A DNA stretch of 64,000 nt from an uncultured Arenicella sp. (GTDB lineage: Bacteria; Pseudomonadota; Gammaproteobacteria; Arenicellales; Arenicellaceae): contig CALJWL010000012.1 in NCBI GenBank assembly GCA_937974565.1, forward strand, positions 31,702-95,701, written 5' to 3'. A program made the translations under genes and the position numbers. This document shows positions 16,821 to 26,135 of the stretch, one piece after another; the first letter of the stretch is position 1, and every line of letters begins with the position of its first letter. Under the pieces are notes generated by a model, which saw only the letters and a list, made by a program, of their open reading frames with translations, was not told the DNA's origin and did no database searches.

Positions 16821-18832
16821 TGTTTACTAAGATATTGATCGCCAACCGCGGTGAAATTGCATGCCGTATTATTCACACCGCCAAACGACTCGGCATTAAA
16901 ACGGTGGCGGTCTACTCTGACGCCGACGAACATGCCTTGCACACAATGTCGGCTGATGAGGCTATCCACATTGGCGAATCACCAGCAAGTGAATCCTACT
17001 TACTCAGTAATCGCATTATTCAAGCGGCAAAAAAAACGGGCGCACAAGCCATACACCCCGGTTACGGGTTTTTATCCGAGAACGCCGATTTTGCTCGAAG
17101 CTGCGCGGAACATGCGCTTATTTTTATTGGTCCCTCAGCAAAGTCAATCGAATCAATGGGGTCAAAGTCGGCCGCAAAAAATTTGATGGGAAGCGCCAAT
17201 GTACCTCTGGTGCCCGGCTACCATGGCGATGATCAGAGTGTCTCTGGGTTAAAGCAAGCGGCGGATAATATAGGCTACCCTGTGCTGCTTAAAGCGATTG
17301 CTGGCGGCGGCGGCAAAGGAATGAGAGAGGTGTGGCAAGAACATGAGTTCTCACAAGCACTTGATGACGCTAAGCGTGAATCAAAAGCCAGTTTTGGCAA
17401 TGACGACATGTTAGTGGAAAAGTACCTTACTAAACCTCGGCATGTCGAGGTTCAAATTTTTTGTGACCAACACGGAAACGGGGTTTATCTGTTTGAACGA
17501 GACTGTTCGGTGCAACGTCGGCACCAAAAAATTATCGAAGAAGCCCCCGCACCGAATCTTTCCCTAGAACAACGCGAAGCCATGGGTGAAACCGCCGTGC
17601 GAGCCGCAAAAGCCATTGATTATGAAGGCGCCGGCACGGTGGAGTTTTTATTGAACAGCGATGGCTCGTTCTACTTTATGGAAATGAACACGCGTCTTCA
17701 GGTTGAGCATCCGGTTACCGAAATGATCACTGGGCAAGACTTAGTCGAATGGCAACTCAAAATCGCCAACGGCGAAAAACTTCCTTTGCAACAAGACGAA
17801 TTAGCAATCAGTGGTCACGCCTTTGAAGCTCGAATATACGCAGAAGACCCTGATAACAACTTTTTACCCGCCACGGGTATTTTAACGGGTTTAACAACGC
17901 CCGAACCGAGCGCCAATGTTCGGATCGATACTGGCGTGATTGAAGGCGATGAAATTAGCCCATTCTACGACCCCATGATCGCAAAACTTGTGGTGTGGGA
18001 TGAAGATCGTAACAGGGCACTGAACCGGTTAACAACTGCGCTTCGCGATTACCATGTTAATGGTTTAGCCACCAACATAAACTTTTTGCACCGACTGGCC
18101 AGCAGCCAACCCTTTATTGATGCCAAGTTAGACACAAGATTCATCGAGACTCATCAAAAAGCTCTGTTTGAAAAAGACAACATGGACGTTGGCTTAACAA
18201 TCGCATTGGCGCAAGCCGGTTTGTTTTTGATCTTAAGATCCAAAGCGCGAGCGAGGAACGACCCGTGGCACTCAAGAAATGGATGGCGAATGAACCAAGC
18301 GTGCAGCCATGCGTATGACATTGGTCTGAACAACGAATTTTATCGAGTTCTACTGGAAGAGCAACGAGGGCCTCATTCCTACAAAATCACCACGAACGAT
18401 AAGAGTGTTGAAGCAACCGCAAGCCTGCAAAGTAACCAATTGGTATGCACAATTGACGGTCATCGACAATCACTGAACGTCAATCAAACGGGGCTTGATA
18501 GCCATGGCCTCTTTTCAATTCATGGTGAAAAAGGTTCCGTCGAGTATCACTTAAAGCAAACAGTCATTACAGAGAAACAAGCTCGGAACGGTCAACATGG
18601 ATTTGCCGCCCCCATGAATGGCCGAGTGGCGGATATTTTAGTGACCGCAGGTGAAGACGTTAATCAAGGTCAAGCCTTGATTATTTTAGAGGCCATGAAA
18701 ATGCAGCACGCAATAGAAGCCCCCAGCAACGGCACCGTCAATGAACTTTTTTTTAAGCCAGGAGACTTAGTAGAGGGAGGCACTCAACTCCTAAACTTCA
18801 GTGAAAGTGACAAAAACGGCGATGCGGAATGA
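16820..18832 (+). CDS. liuD: Methylcrotonyl-CoA carboxylase alpha (biotin carboxylase/carrier) subunit
   Basis: The biotin-containing subunit of 3-methylcrotonyl-CoA carboxylase, about 670 residues. It consists of an N-terminal biotin carboxylase domain (I-A-N-R-G-E-I-A-C-R near the start, the ATP-grasp glycine loop A-G-G-G-G-K-G-M-R around residue 160, the M-N-T-R-L-Q-V-E-H-P-V-T-E motif near 290), a linking region, and a C-terminal biotinyl domain with the biotinylated Lys in E-A-M-K-M. I use the ATG at 16820, which overlaps the liuC stop; a GTG one codon earlier is possible. It works with LiuB. Confidence 0.95.
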   Translation: MFTKILIANRGEIACRIIHTAKRLGIKTVAVYSDADEHALHTMSADEAIHIGESPASESYLLSNRIIQAAKKTGAQAIHPGYGFLSENADFARSCAEHALIFIGPSAKSIESMGSKSAAKNLMGSANVPLVPGYHGDDQSVSGLKQAADNIGYPVLLKAIAGGGGKGMREVWQEHEFSQALDDAKRESKASFGNDDMLVEKYLTKPRHVEVQIFCDQHGNGVYLFERDCSVQRRHQKIIEEAPAPNLSLEQREAMGETAVRAAKAIDYEGAGTVEFLLNSDGSFYFMEMNTRLQVEHPVTEMITGQDLVEWQLKIANGEKLPLQQDELAISGHAFEARIYAEDPDNNFLPATGILTGLTTPEPSANVRIDTGVIEGDEISPFYDPMIAKLVVWDEDRNRALNRLTTALRDYHVNGLATNINFLHRLASSQPFIDAKLDTRFIETHQKALFEKDNMDVGLTIALAQAGLFLILRSKARARNDPWHSRNGWRMNQACSHAYDIGLNNEFYRVLLEEQRGPHSYKITTNDKSVEATASLQSNQLVCTIDGHRQSLNVNQTGLDSHGLFSIHGEKGSVEYHLKQTVITEKQARNGQHGFAAPMNGRVADILVTAGEDVNQGQALIILEAMKMQHAIEAPSNGTVNELFFKPGDLVEGGTQLLNFSESDKNGDAE

Positions 18833-19743
18833 ACCATTTAGTGAGTCACCTTCCAAAAAGAGTCAGCCTGTTCGAAGTGGGCCCACGCGACGGCTTGCAA
18901 AATGAAAAAGCGGCTATTACGGTTGCGGACAAGGTCAAACTGATAAACCAACTATCGCAAACAGGTTTAACTCGCATAGAGGCCGGCAGCTTTGTATCCC
19001 CAAAATGGGTGCCACAAATGGCCAACAGTTCGCAGGTGTTTGCCGCAATCAACCGAAAGAATGGAACTGTCTATTCTGCATTGACTCCTAACGGTAAGGG
19101 TTTGCAAGCCGCATTAGCCGCTAAAGTGGATGAGATTGCCGTGTTTGGTGCTGCTTCAGAAACGTTCTCGCGCAAAAACATCAATTGTTCTATCAGCGAG
19201 AGTCTAGAGCGTTTCGCGCCCGTCATCAAATTAGCAACTGAACATGGCCTTAGAGTCAGGGGCTACGTATCTTGTGTGATGGGGTGCCCTTATGAAGGCC
19301 ATATCGACGTCAAGAGTGTGGCCAACGTAAGTGAGCAATTGGTTAAGCTTGGTTGCTACGAAATTTCGTTAGGCGATACCATAGGCTGCGGCACGCCAGA
19401 ACAGGTAAAACGAGTTGTCAATGAAGTGTCTGAACGGGTGGCCATTGAGGCACTGGCTATCCATTGTCACGACACCTATGGGCAGGCGATCGCCAATATA
19501 TACGCCGCCCTGCAGTGCGGTATAAGCACGATTGACAGCTCGGTAGCGGGTTTGGGCGGATGCCCATACGCCGCAGGTGCCAGTGGCAATGTGGCCAGTG
19601 AAGACGTTGTTTACCTACTTCAGGGCCTTGGCATCGAGTGTGGCGTTAATCTTGCTGGTTTAATTGACGCCGGTAATACCATCTCACGCACGTTGGGGCG
19701 CCAAAATCAATCAAAAGTGGCGCGGGCGATGAATAAACAATGA
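18829..19743 (+). CDS. liuE: Hydroxymethylglutaryl-CoA lyase
   Basis: A 304-residue HMGL-family TIM-barrel enzyme that splits HMG-CoA into acetoacetate and acetyl-CoA, the last specific step of leucine breakdown. Visible are the N-terminal E-V-G-P-R-D-G-L-Q-N-E (metal and catalytic residues), the H-C-H-D-T-Y-G-Q-A metal ligands, and the lyase signature G-L-G-G-C-P-Y-A-x-G-A-S-G-N with its catalytic Cys. The start overlaps the liuD stop by four bases (ATGA). No acetoacetyl-CoA synthetase or CoA-transferase follows in this window, so acetoacetate activation must be encoded elsewhere, although a thiolase is the next gene. Confidence 0.95.
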   Translation: MNHLVSHLPKRVSLFEVGPRDGLQNEKAAITVADKVKLINQLSQTGLTRIEAGSFVSPKWVPQMANSSQVFAAINRKNGTVYSALTPNGKGLQAALAAKVDEIAVFGAASETFSRKNINCSISESLERFAPVIKLATEHGLRVRGYVSCVMGCPYEGHIDVKSVANVSEQLVKLGCYEISLGDTIGCGTPEQVKRVVNEVSERVAIEALAIHCHDTYGQAIANIYAALQCGISTIDSSVAGLGGCPYAAGASGNVASEDVVYLLQGLGIECGVNLAGLIDAGNTISRTLGRQNQSKVARAMNKQ

Positions 19744-19768
19744 AGCCAATGTAAAACAACTAACCACA

Positions 19769-20944
19769 ATGAAACCCATTTATATTACCGCTAGCGCTCG
19801 CACCCCTCTTGGAAGTTTTCAAGGCTCACTGTCTTCGCTCAGCGCACCTGAACTAGGAGCCGCATCGATCCGTGCTAGCCTTGGGCGTTCGGCCTGCTCG
19901 CCTGAATTCATTGATAACGTTTTCTTTGGTAACGTGGTGAGCGCCGGCCTAGGCCAAGCCCCCGCCAGACAAGCGGCCCTTAGAGCTGGGCTTCCCGTAT
20001 CAGTGCCTTGCACAACGGTTAATAAAGTCTGCGGATCAGGCATGCAGGCGATTATACTCGCGGCCAACGCGATTCAATGCGGTCAAGCTCACAGGGTCAT
20101 CGCCGGCGGCATGGAAAGCATGAGTAACACGCCTTATCTATTGGATAAAGCCCGTCAAGGCTACCGGCTAGGTCATCACACAACCAAAGACACCCTATTT
20201 TTGGATGGGCTTGAAGATGCCGAGACTGGGCGTCTGATGGGAGCATTCGCTCAGCACACAGCCGATTGTTTAGACATCACTCGCAAAGCCATGGATGACT
20301 ACGCACTTGAGTCGTTAAAACGAGCGCAAGCAGCCAATATTCGAGGCTTATTCAAAGCAGAAATTACTCCGCTTACCGTCACCAGCAACAAGGGGGAGAT
20401 CCTTGTTGATCTGGACGAACAAATCACTCGTGCAAAGCCAGAAAATATACGCAAACTTAAACCCGCATTTAAAAACGACGGCACCGTCACCCCCGCAAAC
20501 TCCAGCTCCATCTCTGATGGTGCGGCTTCGTTATTGGTGTTCGACGAAGAGGCTCTAAGCGTCTCAGCTCTTAAACCTGAAGCGCAATTAGTTGGGCACG
20601 CAAGCCACGCACAACGGCCCGAAGAATTCGTTCTGGCCCCTATTGGCGCAATAAAAAAAGTGCTTAAGGCCACGGGGTGGTCAGTCAACGATGTGGATTT
20701 ATTTGAAATCAACGAAGCTTTCGCAGTGGTAGCGATCCAAGCCATGTCGGAGTTAGGCTTGGATCACAACAAGGTGAATGTACATGGCGGCGCCTGTGCT
20801 TTGGGCCATCCACTGGGCGCATCAGGGGCAAGAATTATCGTAACGTTGATTCACGCACTCAAATCAAAAGGTAAAACCAAAGGCATTGCAAGCTTGTGTA
20901 TCGGCGGTGGTGAGGCTACAGCGATTGCAATAGAGTTGACATAA
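19769..20944 (+). CDS. Acetyl-CoA C-acetyltransferase (thiolase)
   Basis: A 391-residue thiolase. The acyl-binding Cys88 is in K-V-C-G-S-G-M-Q, followed by the N-E-A-F-A-V-V motif, the C-A-L-G-H-P-L-G-A-S-G-A-R motif with the catalytic His, and a C-terminal C-I-G-G-G-E-A with the second Cys. The last motif is usually C-I-G-G-G-Q/M-G, so E-A is a mild variant. It begins 25 bases after liuE on the same strand and would split acetoacetyl-CoA into two acetyl-CoA, completing the pathway. The length and N-terminus are of the AtoB/PhaA class rather than FadA. Confidence 0.92.
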   Translation: MKPIYITASARTPLGSFQGSLSSLSAPELGAASIRASLGRSACSPEFIDNVFFGNVVSAGLGQAPARQAALRAGLPVSVPCTTVNKVCGSGMQAIILAANAIQCGQAHRVIAGGMESMSNTPYLLDKARQGYRLGHHTTKDTLFLDGLEDAETGRLMGAFAQHTADCLDITRKAMDDYALESLKRAQAANIRGLFKAEITPLTVTSNKGEILVDLDEQITRAKPENIRKLKPAFKNDGTVTPANSSSISDGAASLLVFDEEALSVSALKPEAQLVGHASHAQRPEEFVLAPIGAIKKVLKATGWSVNDVDLFEINEAFAVVAIQAMSELGLDHNKVNVHGGACALGHPLGASGARIIVTLIHALKSKGKTKGIASLCIGGGEATAIAIELT

Positions 20945-21018
20945 GCCAGCGTTCCGTTAGGGCTCAAAGTCATAATCGACCACCTTCATGCTGTACTCTT
21001 AATCACCGGTATTAATTT

Positions 21019-21345
21019 TCAATCACCAGTATTAACAACACCTTGAGGTTCAACCAAAAGCGCTTTGACTTCCTGCTCAGCAAAAGGCCTATGCTCAAGG
21101 CCTTTTGGAACTACGTGCATTTCACCTGGGCCAATATCAATACTTCCGTCCCTAAAATCAATTCTTAGATTACCTTCTAATACGATGAATGCCTCGTCGG
21201 TATCATTGTGTTTATGCCAAACAAACTCTCCTTTTAAACGCACCAGTTTAAACTGATAATCGTTTAATTCAGCAACCACTCTAGGCGACCAATACTCGTT
21301 TATCAAATCTAATTTTTCATCGAAATTAATTGCTTTGTATTCCAC
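21019..21345 (-). CDS. Small cupin-domain protein
   Basis: A 108-residue single-domain cupin. The first motif is recognisable as W-H-K-H-N-D-T-D-E-A-F-I-V-L-E-G (residues 38-53) with His/His/Glu metal ligands. The second is G-x-M-H-V-V-P-K-G-L-E-H-R-P. Such proteins bind a divalent metal and often act on or sense small molecules; the substrate is not known. It directly follows an EamA exporter gene on the same strand with no gap, so the two are co-transcribed. Confidence 0.8.
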   Translation of the reverse strand: MEYKAINFDEKLDLINEYWSPRVVAELNDYQFKLVRLKGEFVWHKHNDTDEAFIVLEGNLRIDFRDGSIDIGPGEMHVVPKGLEHRPFAEQEVKALLVEPQGVVNTGD

Positions 21346-22233
21346 TTAAGCCCCCGTCACACGGTGTGATTTATTAAGAATAAACAGTAATATCCCACCC
21401 AGCACCATGACCGATGATATCACTAAACGTTGGCTTATTGCCTCACCCGCAAATGCCAGTCCCAAAAAAGCCGCAAGAACAGGAACCGACAGTTGAGAAA
21501 CGGCCGCAGTCGTATTTTTCAAATTTCGTAGTGCGGCGTACCATAAGGCGTAACCCACACCGGATGTAATTGAGCCTGATATCACCGCCAACATAACCCC
21601 TTCTAATGACAACTTAATCGCTCCGAAAACACCAAACAGCATCAGCAAGGCAAGCAAGGCTAACAGCGGCCAAGTTTTAAGGAAGTTATAAGCGGTGTCG
21701 GCCAAAGGGTTTACAGAACCTTGACCTTGCACTGTGTAAGTCGCCCAAGCCCCTCCCGCAATGATCATCAGAATTAAGCCTATGCCACTGGGTTTAGAGG
21801 ACTCTGGCCATAATAAATAGGCAAACCCAAGACAAGTGATGATGAACCCTATGCACTCAAAAATAGAAAGGCGTTCGCCTTTTAAAATGCCATAGACAAT
21901 CAAAACAATTTGAACCGTACCAAACAAAATAAGCGCACCGGTTGCGGTGTCCAAGGTAATGTATGCGTATGAAAAGAAAGCGGCGTAAACAAATAAAGAA
22001 GCACCGCCCACCCAACTACCAAACGACAACCGATTTGGCGTTTCTTGAAGCCCGCGAGTCCGCTTCTCGATCAACAGAAGTATAAAAAGCATCACCATTC
22101 CAGCCACGATTCGAAGCAATGTAAAGCTGCTGGCATCAATGTTTTCTGTTTTAAGCGCCAAACGGCAAAGTATGGAATTACCAGCAAAAGCAAACAGTGC
22201 AAACAATGCTAATAAAAATGTTCTCATATCCAT
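21346..22233 (-). CDS. EamA/DMT-family transporter
   Basis: A drug/metabolite-type transporter with ten hydrophobic segments in two EamA repeats, about 295 residues. The frame is open to a TTG at 22254, but the ATG at 22233 (M-D-M-R-T-F-L-L-A) gives a normal N-terminus; Met at 22227 is also possible. Typical family segments are F-A-G-N-S-I-L-C-R-L-A-L (helix 1) and G-Y-A-L-W-Y-A-A-L-R in the second repeat. The cargo is unknown. Its stop abuts the cupin start, so the cupin may act on the exported compound. Confidence 0.85.
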   Translation of the reverse strand: MDMRTFLLALFALFAFAGNSILCRLALKTENIDASSFTLLRIVAGMVMLFILLLIEKRTRGLQETPNRLSFGSWVGGASLFVYAAFFSYAYITLDTATGALILFGTVQIVLIVYGILKGERLSIFECIGFIITCLGFAYLLWPESSKPSGIGLILMIIAGGAWATYTVQGQGSVNPLADTAYNFLKTWPLLALLALLMLFGVFGAIKLSLEGVMLAVISGSITSGVGYALWYAALRNLKNTTAAVSQLSVPVLAAFLGLAFAGEAISQRLVISSVMVLGGILLFILNKSHRVTGA

Positions 22234-22254
22234 ATTATCTTTTTCGCAGCTCAA

Positions 22255-22575
22255 TCAGTCATATTGAAAGACTAACATATGGCCCAGCAGTTAACTCCAC
22301 CGAAAGCCAAGAACATAAGAACCTTAATTAAAAGGATTAGGGTCGGTTAGCGTGTGGAGAATGTAAGAGCTTTTTCAAGAACAATGCGGTCACAAGGGTC
22401 GTGAACCATTAGCCCTTCCCTTCTTTGAAAAAGCAGTTGCCGTCATCAATGTTAAAAGCCACTGAAACGTAATGGCACTTTGTAAGTGTAGGTGGCGTAA
22501 ATGTAGTAACCTTTAGGGCGGCTCTGGGCTCAGTTCGAGCGTGTGCTGAGGTGAAATCTATAAAAAGAAGAGTGT
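22255..22575. other. Intergenic region without a recognised gene
   Basis: A stretch of about 320 bases between the EamA gene and the terminator of the leftward secreted-protein gene. There are no open frames of note and no tRNA or direct repeats. The promoter of the EamA-cupin pair must lie in its left part, but I cannot assign -35/-10 boxes with confidence. Confidence 0.4.
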
Positions 22576-22627
22576 GCGTTAAGCTAAATCGATTACTGTA
22601 AATCAGTACACGGATTCAGCTCAACGC
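22576..22627 (-). terminator. Rho-independent terminator of the secreted-protein gene
   Basis: In the leftward transcript GCGTTGAGCTGAATC pairs with GATTTAGCTTAACGC over 15 positions including two G-U wobbles. A smaller inner stem (TACTG/CAGTA) is possible. The hairpin is followed closely by a CTTTTTATAG stretch. It begins 16 bases after the stop codon of the gene at 22644-23321. Confidence 0.8.
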
Positions 22628-22643
22628 ATTGACTGTATTTCAA

Positions 22644-23321
22644 CTACTGAGAAGGTGTTGAATCATCCATAATTAAGTCAATAATAGGGTTTAGTGACGC
22701 TGAAGCACCCTCTGGTTTAAACCCAGCTTCCTCAGCCGAAATTTGACCGGTTCCAACTTTGAAAAACACAATGTTACTGCGCTCTCTAATGTTATTAAAT
22801 CCCAGGGAATTTCGAGTAATTCCAGCCACCATAAACCCAATGACCGTTCCATTCGGCACTCGGCCGTTAGGAATGTTTCCACCAACACCTTGTGAACCGA
22901 AAGCATTAAACTTATCTAACGGTGGAAAGCGCAGATGCCTAGGACCACGCAAAGCGGTTTGAGTTTTTGTGATTTGGCCATTGCGTAAAAATTCCCATGT
23001 TGCGCCGTACCACACATCTTCTATTTCGATGAATGCCCATGCATTAGCTACACAACAACGTAAGTCAGTGCTACCATTTTGCCCTCGACCATTTGGCCAT
23101 ATGTTTCTCCTATCGTAATCCATAGTGATGAGATTACCTGGAAAAGTAACGTTCAAGGTTGTGGTCTCTTCAAATGTGTTAATGAAGTCGGTTAAACCTG
23201 GGGTCAGCGCTTCTTCGAGTAATACGACACCACTCTCTAAGTCGTTGGGGAAAGCCGCATTGGCGGTCGAAACGTTATAAGAAACCAATAACGTGAGTAA
23301 AGAAGCAACTATTTTTTTCAT
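22644..23321 (-). CDS. Exported protein of unknown function
   Basis: A 225-residue protein with a clear signal peptide (M-K-K-I then a hydrophobic run, cleavage after A-N-A-A near residue 22). I do not recognise the family. Seen in the mature part are a C-C pair at about residue 90 (D-L-R-C-C-V-A-N-A-W), no other Cys, and W-Y-G-A-T-W-E-F-L-R-N-G-Q-I, which suggests a beta-rich fold. There is also a Pro/Gly/Asn-rich middle (G-N-I-P-N-G-R-V-P-N-G-T-V-I-G-F-M-V-A-G-I) and a short helical tail. It stands alone with its own terminator, and is probably periplasmic or secreted. Confidence 0.6.
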   Translation of the reverse strand: MKKIVASLLTLLVSYNVSTANAAFPNDLESGVVLLEEALTPGLTDFINTFEETTTLNVTFPGNLITMDYDRRNIWPNGRGQNGSTDLRCCVANAWAFIEIEDVWYGATWEFLRNGQITKTQTALRGPRHLRFPPLDKFNAFGSQGVGGNIPNGRVPNGTVIGFMVAGITRNSLGFNNIRERSNIVFFKVGTGQISAEEAGFKPEGASASLNPIIDLIMDDSTPSQ

Positions 23322-23501
23322 AATTAGTATAGGGGAACGTTAAGTCAAGGGAATCAAGAATATAATACTATAGGCGAGTATAAGAATTTGCCTCAGTTTA
23401 CACAACACTAAGCTCTAAACCTAACACGGAATTAAATTATGCAACACAATATGCCTTGATGAACTTTTCAAAGCGTTCATACGAGATAACTCTGACACCG
23501 A

Positions 23502-24593
23502 CTATACGTTAAAGCGAAAGTGTACTACGTCACCATCTTGCATAACGTAATCTTTCCCTTCCAAGCGAAACTTGCCGGCTTCTTTTGCTCCTTGTTCACC
23601 ACCATATTGATCATAGTCAGTGTAAGCCGTGGTTTCGGCTCGAATAAAACCACGCTCAAAATCGGTATGAATTACCCCGGCCGCTTGAGGGGCGGTATCA
23701 CCTTTACGAATGGTCCATGCCCTGACTTCTGTTTTACCTGCCGTGAAATAAGTTTGCAAACCTAATAACTCATAGCCAGCACGAATAACTCGATCCAAGC
23801 CCGGTTCATCTTGGCCAATTTCTTCTAGAAATTCGGCTTTTTCATCATCATCAAGTTCCGCTATTTCCGCTTCAATTGCCGCGCAAATCACGACCACGCC
23901 CGCGCCTTCTTTATTTGCAATCTCGACCACTGTATCAAGATGAGGGTTGTTTTCAAAACCCGCTTCATCCACATTAGCGATGTACATCGTGGGCTTGGCC
24001 GTCATCAGGCACAAATGTTTGATCTTGGCATAATCGTCTTTATCTAAGCCTAATGAGCGAACTGGCTCACCGGTATTAAGATGCTCGGCGACTCGTTCAA
24101 GCACAGCTTTAATGGCTATTTGTTCCTTATCACCCGATTTTGAGCGCTTCGCTGCGCGGTCGACGGCTTTCTCGACTGTTTCCAAATCGGCCAAACCAAG
24201 TTCGGTGTGTATCACTTCAATATCTGAAGCCGGATCAACTTTGCCCGCGACGTGTATAACGTTTTCATCGTTAAAACAACGAACCACATGAGCAATGGCG
24301 TCCACTTCACGAATATTGGCTAGAAACTGGTTGCCTAAACCTTCACCTTTTGACGCGCCTTCAACCAAACCGGCAATATCGACAAATTCCATGGTGGCCG
24401 GAATAGTCTTACTTGGTTCGGCTAATTCAGTTAGACGATGTAAGCGCGGGTCTGGCACTTCTACCATGCCAACATTTGGTTCAATAGTACAAAAAGGGTA
24501 ATTCTCGGCTTGAATGCCGGAGTTAGTTAATGCATTAAATAAAGTGGATTTTCCTACATTAGGTAAACCCACAATCCCACATTTGAATCCCAT
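23502..24593 (-). CDS. ychF: Redox-regulated ATPase YchF (Obg-like)
   Basis: A 363-residue P-loop ATPase of the Obg superfamily that associates with ribosomes. The P-loop is [12 protein letters not shown] near residue 8. The switch region is D-I-A-G-L-V-x-G-A-S-x-G-E-G-L-G-N, and the C-terminal TGS domain ends H-F-R-F-N-V, as in nearly all YchF proteins. The usual G4 motif N-K-x-D is replaced by N-V-D-E, which is why this family prefers ATP. It directly follows pth on the same strand, a standard gammaproteobacterial pairing. Confidence 0.96.
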   Translation of the reverse strand: MGFKCGIVGLPNVGKSTLFNALTNSGIQAENYPFCTIEPNVGMVEVPDPRLHRLTELAEPSKTIPATMEFVDIAGLVEGASKGEGLGNQFLANIREVDAIAHVVRCFNDENVIHVAGKVDPASDIEVIHTELGLADLETVEKAVDRAAKRSKSGDKEQIAIKAVLERVAEHLNTGEPVRSLGLDKDDYAKIKHLCLMTAKPTMYIANVDEAGFENNPHLDTVVEIANKEGAGVVVICAAIEAEIAELDDDEKAEFLEEIGQDEPGLDRVIRAGYELLGLQTYFTAGKTEVRAWTIRKGDTAPQAAGVIHTDFERGFIRAETTAYTDYDQYGGEQGAKEAGKFRLEGKDYVMQDGDVVHFRFNV

Positions 24594-24645
24594 GATAGAG
24601 TCCCGAACTAATATGTTCTAAACGTAATGTAAATTTAACAACAGT

Positions 24646-25236
24646 TTATTTAACTAAACTTGTGTGTAATTCATTCATTGCACGTGGAAATTCACCCCGT
24701 ACAACCAAGTCCATAACGCGCAAGCTCTCAGCAATGGCGTTATCTATCGCTTGCTGGTCCGATTTACTGGCTGGTTTTAACACATAGCCCGACACATCTC
24801 GCCCAACACCCGGGTGACCGATACCGATTCTCAACCGCGCAAACTCATTACTTGCGCTTTTTTGCGTTATATCACGCAAACCGTTATTACCGCCATGGCC
24901 CCCTCCTAACTTCAATCGAGCGACACCCGCATCTAAGTCCAACTCATCGTGAGCGACCAATACAGAAGATAAGGCAATTTTATAATACCGACAGGCCGCA
25001 ACAACGGCTTTGCCACTCAGGTTCATAAATGTGTCGGGGGCCAGCAAACGAATTTCTTGATCAGCTAACGTCACTTTGCTACTGCGCCCAAAACAATGCT
25101 TATCCGCCTTGAGTACACCGCCAGCATGACTAAGTAAACGATCTAAAAACAAAAACCCGGCATTATGCCGGGTCTTCGTATACTTCTCGCCCGGATTGCC
25201 GAGTCCGACAATCAGTTTGATCGGCGATGGCTCCAT
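24646..25236 (-). CDS. pth: Peptidyl-tRNA hydrolase
   Basis: A 196-residue enzyme that frees tRNA from prematurely released peptidyl-tRNA. Motifs visible are V-G-L-G-N-P-G-E-K-Y-x-x-T-R-H-N-A-G (active-site His and Asn), the D-E-L-D segment with the catalytic Asp, and G-G-G-H-G-G-N-N-G-L-R-D. It starts five bases after the rplY stop and is followed by ychF, so prs-rplY-pth-ychF reads as one block. Confidence 0.96.
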   Translation of the reverse strand: MEPSPIKLIVGLGNPGEKYTKTRHNAGFLFLDRLLSHAGGVLKADKHCFGRSSKVTLADQEIRLLAPDTFMNLSGKAVVAACRYYKIALSSVLVAHDELDLDAGVARLKLGGGHGGNNGLRDITQKSASNEFARLRIGIGHPGVGRDVSGYVLKPASKSDQQAIDNAIAESLRVMDLVVRGEFPRAMNELHTSLVK

Positions 25237-25241
25237 AAAGA

Positions 25242-25889
25242 TTACTCTTTGGTTGCCTCGTCTTCACCGCCTTCAGCTTCTCCACTGACTTCTTCAGCAG
25301 AAGCACTTGGGCCTTTAGGCGCCAATACAGAAGCAACAGGCAATTCCAAGTCTTGCTCTTGATAAGATGCAGCAAGCTCCACACCTTCTGGAAGCTTCAC
25401 TTCACCTAGGTGTACAGATTCGCCTTTACCAAGACCCGAACAGTCAACTTCGATGTACTCAGGAAGATCACTACCCAAACATGATACGTCAACCGAAACC
25501 ATGTTGTGACTCATGATACCGCTATCAATCTTTACACCAGGCGCGTCGTCTTCGCCCACAAAGTGGAACGGCACAGTCATGCTGATCGTGTCTTTACGGC
25601 TCACGCGTTGAAAGTCCAAGTGCATTACTTGAGATTTATAAGGGTGCATTTGCACATCACGCAATACCGCACGCTGCAAATCATCATCCACTCTTAATTG
25701 AACCAATGCGGAATGGAAAGCTTCAACTTCTAATTGGTGCATGATCTTGTTGTGATCCACCAATAGATATTGCTCATCTTCTCCACCGCCATAGACCACC
25801 ACTGGAACTTGACCGTTACGACGCGCACGACGTGAGGCAGCGGTACCAGATCCGGCTCTTACTTCAGCTTCTACTATAAAATTAGCCAT
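25242..25889 (-). CDS. rplY: Ribosomal protein bL25, long (Ctc-type) form
   Basis: A 215-residue 5S-rRNA-binding protein of the 50S subunit. The N-terminal L25 domain (about residues 1-92; S-R-R-A-R-R-N-G-Q-V-P-V-V-V-Y-G-G near residue 18) is followed by the beta-barrel TL5/Ctc domain. An acidic, low-complexity tail ends the protein (G-E-A-E-G-G-E-D-E-A-T-K-E). The short Escherichia coli L25 lacks the last two parts; the long form is usual in most other Gammaproteobacteria. Confidence 0.95.
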   Translation of the reverse strand: MANFIVEAEVRAGSGTAASRRARRNGQVPVVVYGGGEDEQYLLVDHNKIMHQLEVEAFHSALVQLRVDDDLQRAVLRDVQMHPYKSQVMHLDFQRVSRKDTISMTVPFHFVGEDDAPGVKIDSGIMSHNMVSVDVSCLGSDLPEYIEVDCSGLGKGESVHLGEVKLPEGVELAASYQEQDLELPVASVLAPKGPSASAEEVSGEAEGGEDEATKE

Positions 25890-25906
25890 ACTATTTCTCT
25901 AAATTA

Positions 25907-25930
25907 ACCCATCAAATAACAATGATGGGT
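25907..25930 (-). other. Hairpin in the rplY leader
   Basis: ACCCATCA (25907-25914) pairs with TGATGGGT (25923-25930) around an 8-base loop, just upstream of rplY in the leftward transcript. It could be part of an attenuator or an autoregulatory leader for L25; no T-run follows closely enough to call it a terminator. Confidence 0.4.
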
Positions 25931-25999
25931 GTTTCCAAAACGCATCAGCCATTGCCGATACGATCATAAAACGGTTCTACTAAATAAAACCGAATGTAA

Positions 26000-26023
26000 A
26001 GAGCAACGTTTCAATGTTGCTCT
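26000..26023 (-). terminator. Terminator-like hairpin after prs
   Basis: AGAGCAAC (26000-26007) pairs with GTTGCTCT (26016-26023). The leftward transcript continues with a TTTACATT stretch. It lies about 110 bases after the prs stop and may end or attenuate prs transcription before rplY. Confidence 0.5.
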
Positions 26024-26135
26024 CAAACAAAGCGTCGAGCGTGCGCAAAAACGTGGCTGTGTAAAAAACGCACGCCACCCATTCAAACACACCCACAACG
26101 CTCATGGAGCAAAAATCGGCCTTTACGGCCAAATT

